Source: Ruminococcaceae bacterium UBA1244 | Lineage (GTDB): Bacteria > Bacillota > Clostridia > Oscillospirales > Acutalibacteraceae | Direction of reading: 5' to 3' | DNA length: 27,259 nucleotides | Assembly: GCA_002308635.1 (NCBI GenBank) | Contig: DBWG01000089.1 | Span: forward strand, 20,103-47,361 | In this document: positions 23,778 through 27,259 of the stretch, piece after piece | Numbering within the stretch: the stretch's first letter is position 1 | How the letters are laid out: each line of letters starts with the position of its first letter | The notes under the pieces: model-generated | The model's input: only the letters and a program-made list of their open reading frames with translations | What the model was told of the DNA's origin: nothing | Databases searched by the model: none | Position numbers and translations under genes: made by a program

Positions 23778-24968
23778 TCATTTGAATATCTTGTCGCTGT
23801 ATTTCTGGATAGCGAGATCGTATGCCTTTTCATACTGTTCAGCCATGCTTGTGTCGTCCTCTGTAACGAGCGAATCCCTGACGATCTGCTTTATGCGCTT
23901 GCGCTTTGACTCATCAAGCAATGAAAGCGTCCTGAGATATTTTGCAAATTCGGGCTTGCTGTTGTAAATAAAGCCGTTAACGCCGTTCTTTATCATATCG
24001 TCAGCGATCTCATACTTATCGCCTTTTACGAGTATCGGCAGTCCGCACGCCATCGCTTCGACAAATGACATCGACATAAGACCGTCCTCAGACGAACAGA
24101 CATAAATGTCACAGGCGGAATATATCTCCGGCATCATATTGTTTGAGACAGCTCCGGCAAAGAATACCATATCGTCGATATGCAGTATCGTGCAGAGGCT
24201 TTTGAGATAATCCGTTTCTGTTCCGTCGCCGACAATAAGGAGCTGGATATTGTCCTGCTTTCTGATGTGCTGTGAAAAGGCGGTAAGGATAAACTCAAGG
24301 TTCTTTTCGACAGTGAGCTGACCTGCAAAGACTGCGACCGTCGCTTTTGCAGAAAGCCCTAACTTTACACGCATCTTGCGGATAGAAGCCGGAGTAGCGT
24401 TTCTGTAGTCGAAACGGTTGGTATCGGTCTTTGATTCTATGAGCATGACCTTGCGTTTGCGGTCAGCCTTTCTGATAAAGATATCAGCCCTGCTGCAGGA
24501 TGAGGTAATAACATCCGCATTGTCGATCATGTCACGGAAGTGCTGTTTTTCAAAATAAGTCTTTACGTTCCAGATCATTCTGGACTTGTCGGCGGCATTG
24601 CGGTCCATGAAATAGTCATGGATGGTAAACACCACAGGAACGCTTGCCTTGTCCGCAACGAGCAGACCCATATATCCGATGCGTGTGTCGGTGTGGATAT
24701 GGACAACATCAGGCTCAAAGCTTGTTATGAAGTTGATTATTTTTGGGTCGTTGTAGTTTTTGCACTCATAGCCGTATTTGTTTCCGGCTTTTTTTGCGGG
24801 ACAGCGGATCACTCCGTTTTTGTATGTGGCATCCTGTATGAAAGGGGACGATGTGACGATGACTACCTGATGAGAAAGAGCCTCAAGCCCCTTTTTGAGT
24901 ATCTCAACATAGCTTGATATCCCGCAGACATAAGGTGCAAGTACCTCTGTAAATATTAATATACGCAT
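23778..24968 (-). CDS. Glycosyltransferase family 4 (GT-B), possible glycolipid synthase
   Basis: 396 residues with two Rossmann-like halves. The N-terminal half starts MRILIFTEVLAPYVCGISSYV (glycine-rich acceptor-side loop) and has PDVVHIHTDT and FTIHDYF. The C-terminal half has VFAGQLTVEKNLEF and SFVEAMACGLPIL, the nucleotide-sugar site. It resembles diacylglycerol glucosyltransferases and related group 1 enzymes that act on the inner face of the membrane, but donor and acceptor are not certain. In most GT4 enzymes two glutamates are spaced EX7E; here the nearest pair is E294 and E304, spaced EX9E. It is transcribed alone: promoter at 25001-25029, terminator at 23738-23772. The ribosome site is GGTGATC before ATG at 24968. 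Confidence 0.87.
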   Translation of the reverse strand: MRILIFTEVLAPYVCGISSYVEILKKGLEALSHQVVIVTSSPFIQDATYKNGVIRCPAKKAGNKYGYECKNYNDPKIINFITSFEPDVVHIHTDTRIGYMGLLVADKASVPVVFTIHDYFMDRNAADKSRMIWNVKTYFEKQHFRDMIDNADVITSSCSRADIFIRKADRKRKVMLIESKTDTNRFDYRNATPASIRKMRVKLGLSAKATVAVFAGQLTVEKNLEFILTAFSQHIRKQDNIQLLIVGDGTETDYLKSLCTILHIDDMVFFAGAVSNNMMPEIYSACDIYVCSSEDGLMSMSFVEAMACGLPILVKGDKYEIADDMIKNGVNGFIYNSKPEFAKYLRTLSLLDESKRKRIKQIVRDSLVTEDDTSMAEQYEKAYDLAIQKYSDKIFK

Positions 24969-25000
24969 AAGATCACCATCAAAACTATACTTGTCATTAC

Positions 25001-25029
25001 ATTATAACATGAGACGGACACAAACAAAA
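25001..25029 (-). promoter_or_regulatory. Promoter of the glycosyltransferase gene
   Basis: Minus strand: TATAAT (25006-25001) preceded by TGT, giving an extended -10 (TGTTATAAT). The -35 at 17 nt is only TTTTGT (25029-25024). It is divergent from the hprK promoter at 25070-25097. The 207-bp gap between the two genes shows no other feature. Confidence 0.6.
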
Positions 25030-25069
25030 GACTTTTTTAAAATTCCTGTTAATTTTATAATAAAACCCT

Positions 25070-25097
25070 TTTACAAAACGAAAAAATAGTATATAAT
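25070..25097 (+). promoter_or_regulatory. Promoter of hprK-murB-rapZ
   Basis: TTTACA (25070-25075), 16-nt spacer, TATAAT (25092-25097), 78 nt before the hprK ATG. It lacks the TGn extension seen at most other promoters here. Confidence 0.6.
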
Positions 25098-25175
25098 GAA
25101 TATATGCGTATCGGTTTTGCCGGAGAAATGAGGTATATCCTGCTCCGGCATGAGTGAAAAAACGGAGGTGTAAGT

Positions 25176-26138
25176 ATGGAAACAAAATTTTCCGTAGCGC
25201 TGTCAAAAATAATAAAGGAAATCGACCTTGAGGTATCCTATATGCCGGACGATCCCGACAACATCAAGATCATTTCAAGGGACATTACCCGTCCCGGACT
25301 TGAGCTTACGGGTTTTTTGGACTTCTTTGATAATACCCGAATAATGATCTTCGGAAATACTGAAAACAGCTATCTTAACAAATTTAGCACTGAACAGCGT
25401 TCACACGTAATAGAGCGTCTGCTTGCGCTCCAGCCGCCGGCGATAATCGTCACAAGAAACATCATCCCATACGGCGAGCTTATGTCGGCAGCGGAAAAAT
25501 ATGGTGTTCCCGTGCTGCGTTCAGCAGAAACAACGTCAGTTCTTTCGGCATCGCTGATTTCAATGCTCAATACGGAGCTTGCACCGAGAGTCACACGTCA
25601 CGGCGTTCTTGTTGAAGTCTATGGTGAAGGACTTCTCATCGTCGGAGACAGCGGCGTCGGAAAGAGCGAAACTGCCATTGAGCTTGTCAAAAGAGGACAC
25701 CGTCTTATCGCAGACGATGCCGTTGAGATAAGAAGGATCTCAAACAAGCAGCTCATTGGTTCATCTCCTGCAAACATACGTCATTTTATTGAGCTGAGGG
25801 GCATAGGCATTATCAATGCAAGAAGGCTTTTCGGTATGGGCGCAGTAAAGATGAGCGAAAAGATAGATATGGTCATCAACCTTGAACAGTGGGACAGCAA
25901 AAAGGTGTATGACCGCATGGGAATGAACAACGAGATGACGGAGATACTCGGCAATCAGGTGCCGATACTGACTATACCGGTAAAGCCCGGACGAAACTTA
26001 GCCGTTATTATCGAGGTTGCCGCTATGAACAACCGTCAGCGCAAGATGGGCTATAACGCCGCAAGAGAGCTTTTCCAGCTTCTGGGGCTTGAGCTTCCCG
26101 AGGAAGAGGATACCGGCGTAAAGACTATCCCGTTCTGA
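25176..26138 (+). CDS. hprK: HPr kinase/phosphorylase HprK
   Basis: 320 residues, the usual size. The N-terminal regulatory domain (about 1-130) is followed by the kinase core: H142 in RHGVLVEVYG, P-loop GDSGVGKSE (157-165), D180-D181, the family signature ELRGIGIINARRLFG (about 206-220), and the C-terminal PVKPGRNLAVIIEVAAMN and NRQRKMGYNA motifs. It phosphorylates and dephosphorylates Ser46 of HPr (or Crh) in response to ATP, fructose bisphosphate and phosphate, and so controls catabolite repression with CcpA. The pullulanase at 1995-5216 is a plausible downstream target of that circuit, although no clear catabolite-responsive site is seen there. The ribosome site is GGAGGTG. It is followed 50 bp later by murB in the same operon. 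Confidence 0.96.
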   Translation: METKFSVALSKIIKEIDLEVSYMPDDPDNIKIISRDITRPGLELTGFLDFFDNTRIMIFGNTENSYLNKFSTEQRSHVIERLLALQPPAIIVTRNIIPYGELMSAAEKYGVPVLRSAETTSVLSASLISMLNTELAPRVTRHGVLVEVYGEGLLIVGDSGVGKSETAIELVKRGHRLIADDAVEIRRISNKQLIGSSPANIRHFIELRGIGIINARRLFGMGAVKMSEKIDMVINLEQWDSKKVYDRMGMNNEMTEILGNQVPILTIPVKPGRNLAVIIEVAAMNNRQRKMGYNAARELFQLLGLELPEEEDTGVKTIPF

Positions 26139-26188
26139 TGGAGTGCCGCTGAAAAAATTATCAATAACACAAGCGTGAGGTTACAGAT

Positions 26189-27100
26189 ATGACAGACAAT
26201 AAACTGATCGAACTTATAAAAAAAGAAAATGCCGAGATTTGTACCAATGAATCCATGAAGAACCACACAAGCTTCCGTATCGGAGGAAATGCCGACTGCT
26301 TCTGTGAAGTGAAGGATGTTGCATCTCTGAGGAATATAATCAGGCTTTGCAGGGAATTTGACACGCCTTATTTTATTTTAGGACTTGGTTCAAACCTGCT
26401 CGTTTCCGACAAGGGCATAGACGGAGTAGTGATAAAGCTCGGCGGAGAATTCAATGAGATAACCCTTTCCGAAGGAAATACCGTCCGCTGCGGAGCTGGT
26501 TCGACTCTTGCAAGGCTCTGCAATTTTGCGAGAAATATGTCTCTTGGAGGTCTTGAATTTGCCTGGGGCATACCGGGTTCTGTCGGCGGTGCGGTATATA
26601 TGAATGCCGGAGCATACGACGGCGAGATCAAGGACACGGTATGTTCAGTTGACTATATGGACAAAAACGGCAGCATAAAGCGCTGTAAGAAAGAAGACCT
26701 TGATTTCAGCTACCGCCACAGCGCATTTACTGATACAGACAATATTATAATCAGTGCGACCTTCAGGCTTGTTCCAAAGCCGCAGCACGAGATATCCGAA
26801 AGAATGCAGGAACTGATGGAAAGGCGCAAGACAAAGCAGCCCATAAACCATCCCAGCGCAGGCAGCGTTTTTAAGCGTCCCGAAGGCTACTATGCGGCGG
26901 CACTCATTGAAGAGTGCGGTCTTAAAGGCTATGAATACGGTGGCGCTCAGGTCAGCCCGAAACATTCCGGTTTTATCGTCAACGATAACGGCGCAAGTGC
27001 AGAGGATGTACTCGGACTTATCGAACATATCAAAAAGGTAGTAAAAGAACAAAAGGATGTAGACCTTTCCTGTGAGGTGAAATTCATAGGCAGAGTGTAA
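26189..27100 (+). CDS. murB: UDP-N-acetylenolpyruvoylglucosamine reductase MurB
   Basis: 303 residues. FAD-binding type 4 domain with FRIGGNADCF and LGLGSNLLVSDKGIDGVVI (about 29-82), WGIPGSVGGAVYMNAGAY (about 126-143), R176 in YRHSAF, catalytic S226 in AGSVFKRP, and E296 in the C-terminal CEVKFIG. It reduces the enolpyruvyl group to make UDP-MurNAc, the second committed step of peptidoglycan precursors, using NADPH. The short form with the SAGSVFKRP segment fits type II MurB of Firmicutes. The ribosome site GTGAGGT lies 7 nt before the ATG. It is placed between hprK and rapZ, a common Firmicute arrangement. Confidence 0.96.
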   Translation: MTDNKLIELIKKENAEICTNESMKNHTSFRIGGNADCFCEVKDVASLRNIIRLCREFDTPYFILGLGSNLLVSDKGIDGVVIKLGGEFNEITLSEGNTVRCGAGSTLARLCNFARNMSLGGLEFAWGIPGSVGGAVYMNAGAYDGEIKDTVCSVDYMDKNGSIKRCKKEDLDFSYRHSAFTDTDNIIISATFRLVPKPQHEISERMQELMERRKTKQPINHPSAGSVFKRPEGYYAAALIEECGLKGYEYGGAQVSPKHSGFIVNDNGASAEDVLGLIEHIKKVVKEQKDVDLSCEVKFIGRV

Positions 27101-27119
27101 TTATCCGGAAAGCCGTAAT

Positions 27120-27158
27120 ACTGCGGCAATTATCCCGCAGTGCAAGCGTACTGCGGGA
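27120..27158 (+). promoter_or_regulatory. Two mutually exclusive hairpins between murB and rapZ
   Basis: ACTGCGG (27120-27126) can pair with CCGCAGT (27135-27141) in a 7-bp stem. The same CCGCAGT, extended to TCCCGCAGT (27133-27141), can instead pair with ACTGCGGGA (27150-27158) in a 9-bp stem with an 8-nt loop. No T run follows. The second stem ends 4 nt before the rapZ ribosome site AGGTGGAG (27163-27170). It may be a processing site, an mRNA-stability element or a switch. Confidence 0.5.
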
Positions 27159-27176
27159 ATATCAGGTGGAGTGTAT

Positions 27177-27259
27177 ATGGAATTTATAATTATAACGGGT
27201 CTTTCGGGAGCAGGAAAATCAGTTGCGATGCACAGCATGGAGGATTTCGGCTATTATTG
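27177..27259 (+). CDS. rapZ: RNase adapter protein RapZ/YvcJ (N-terminal fragment, runs off the window)
   Basis: 27 codons from the ATG to the window edge. The sequence MEFIIITGLSGAGKSVAMHS carries the P-loop GLSGAGKS, and MEDFGYY follows, as in RapZ/YvcJ. The family binds nucleotides. In E. coli it steers RNase E to the GlmZ small RNA and so tunes glucosamine-6-phosphate synthesis; in Bacillus YvcJ it affects competence. AGGTGGAG lies 6 nt before the start. Its position after hprK and murB strengthens the call. Confidence 0.9.
   Translation, partial: MEFIIITGLSGAGKSVAMHSMEDFGYY

Noticed and set aside
1..27259. tRNA, rRNA, riboswitch, insertion sequence, prophage or defence system
   Set aside because: No cloverleaf, rRNA motif, transposase, terminal inverted repeats, phage gene or defence gene was recognised anywhere in the window.

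Overview
The window comes from a low-to-moderate GC, Gram-positive gut-type Firmicute, most likely a Ruminococcus-like member of the Oscillospiraceae. Supporting signs are consensus AGGAGG-type ribosome binding sites, the Firmicute hprK-murB-rapZ order, a cell-surface type I pullulanase with a Thr/Ser/Asp linker and a C-terminal anchor, a bacterial V-type ATPase operon, and a carboxynorspermidine-type polyamine decarboxylase. The assignment rests on gene content and family resemblance only; no rRNA is present.

Layout, left to right. (1) 1-1179, minus: a class I aminotransferase, cut by the window edge. (2) 1451-5216, plus: a small lipoprotein, then a large secreted multidomain pullulanase with its own promoter and terminator. 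(3) 5410-8089, plus: the ribosome-associated GTPase TypA/BipA, coupled to a DEDDh exonuclease with a zinc-ribbon tail. (4) 8197-17057, plus: a complete nine-gene V-type ATPase operon in the order F-I-K-E-C-G-A-B-D, as in Enterococcus hirae ntp. It is preceded by a long, structured, repeat-filled leader, and its rotor subunit keeps all five sodium ligands. (5) 17163-19392: pgeF/yfiH (minus), a small four-cysteine protein (plus), a zinc-ribbon-tailed MscL (minus) and a dCMP-deaminase-like protein (minus). (6) 19474-24968, minus: ligA, an AEC-family transporter, nspC and a GT4 glycosyltransferase. (7) 25176-27259, plus: hprK, murB and the first 27 codons of rapZ.

The genes are mostly housekeeping: starch use (pullulanase) and its likely control node (HPr kinase), ion homeostasis (Na+-type V-ATPase, MscL), cell-wall synthesis and editing (murB, pgeF), DNA and nucleotide metabolism (ligA, dCMP deaminase), polyamine synthesis (nspC). 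I see no tRNA, rRNA, CRISPR array, insertion sequence, phage or defence island, and no clearly new multigene system. The most unusual material is non-coding: the repeat and palindrome leader of the ATPase operon, operator-like dyads around the pullulanase gene, and mutually exclusive hairpins between murB and rapZ. Several proteins carry unusual C-terminal modules (zinc ribbons on MscL and the exonuclease, a repeat linker and odd anchor on the pullulanase).
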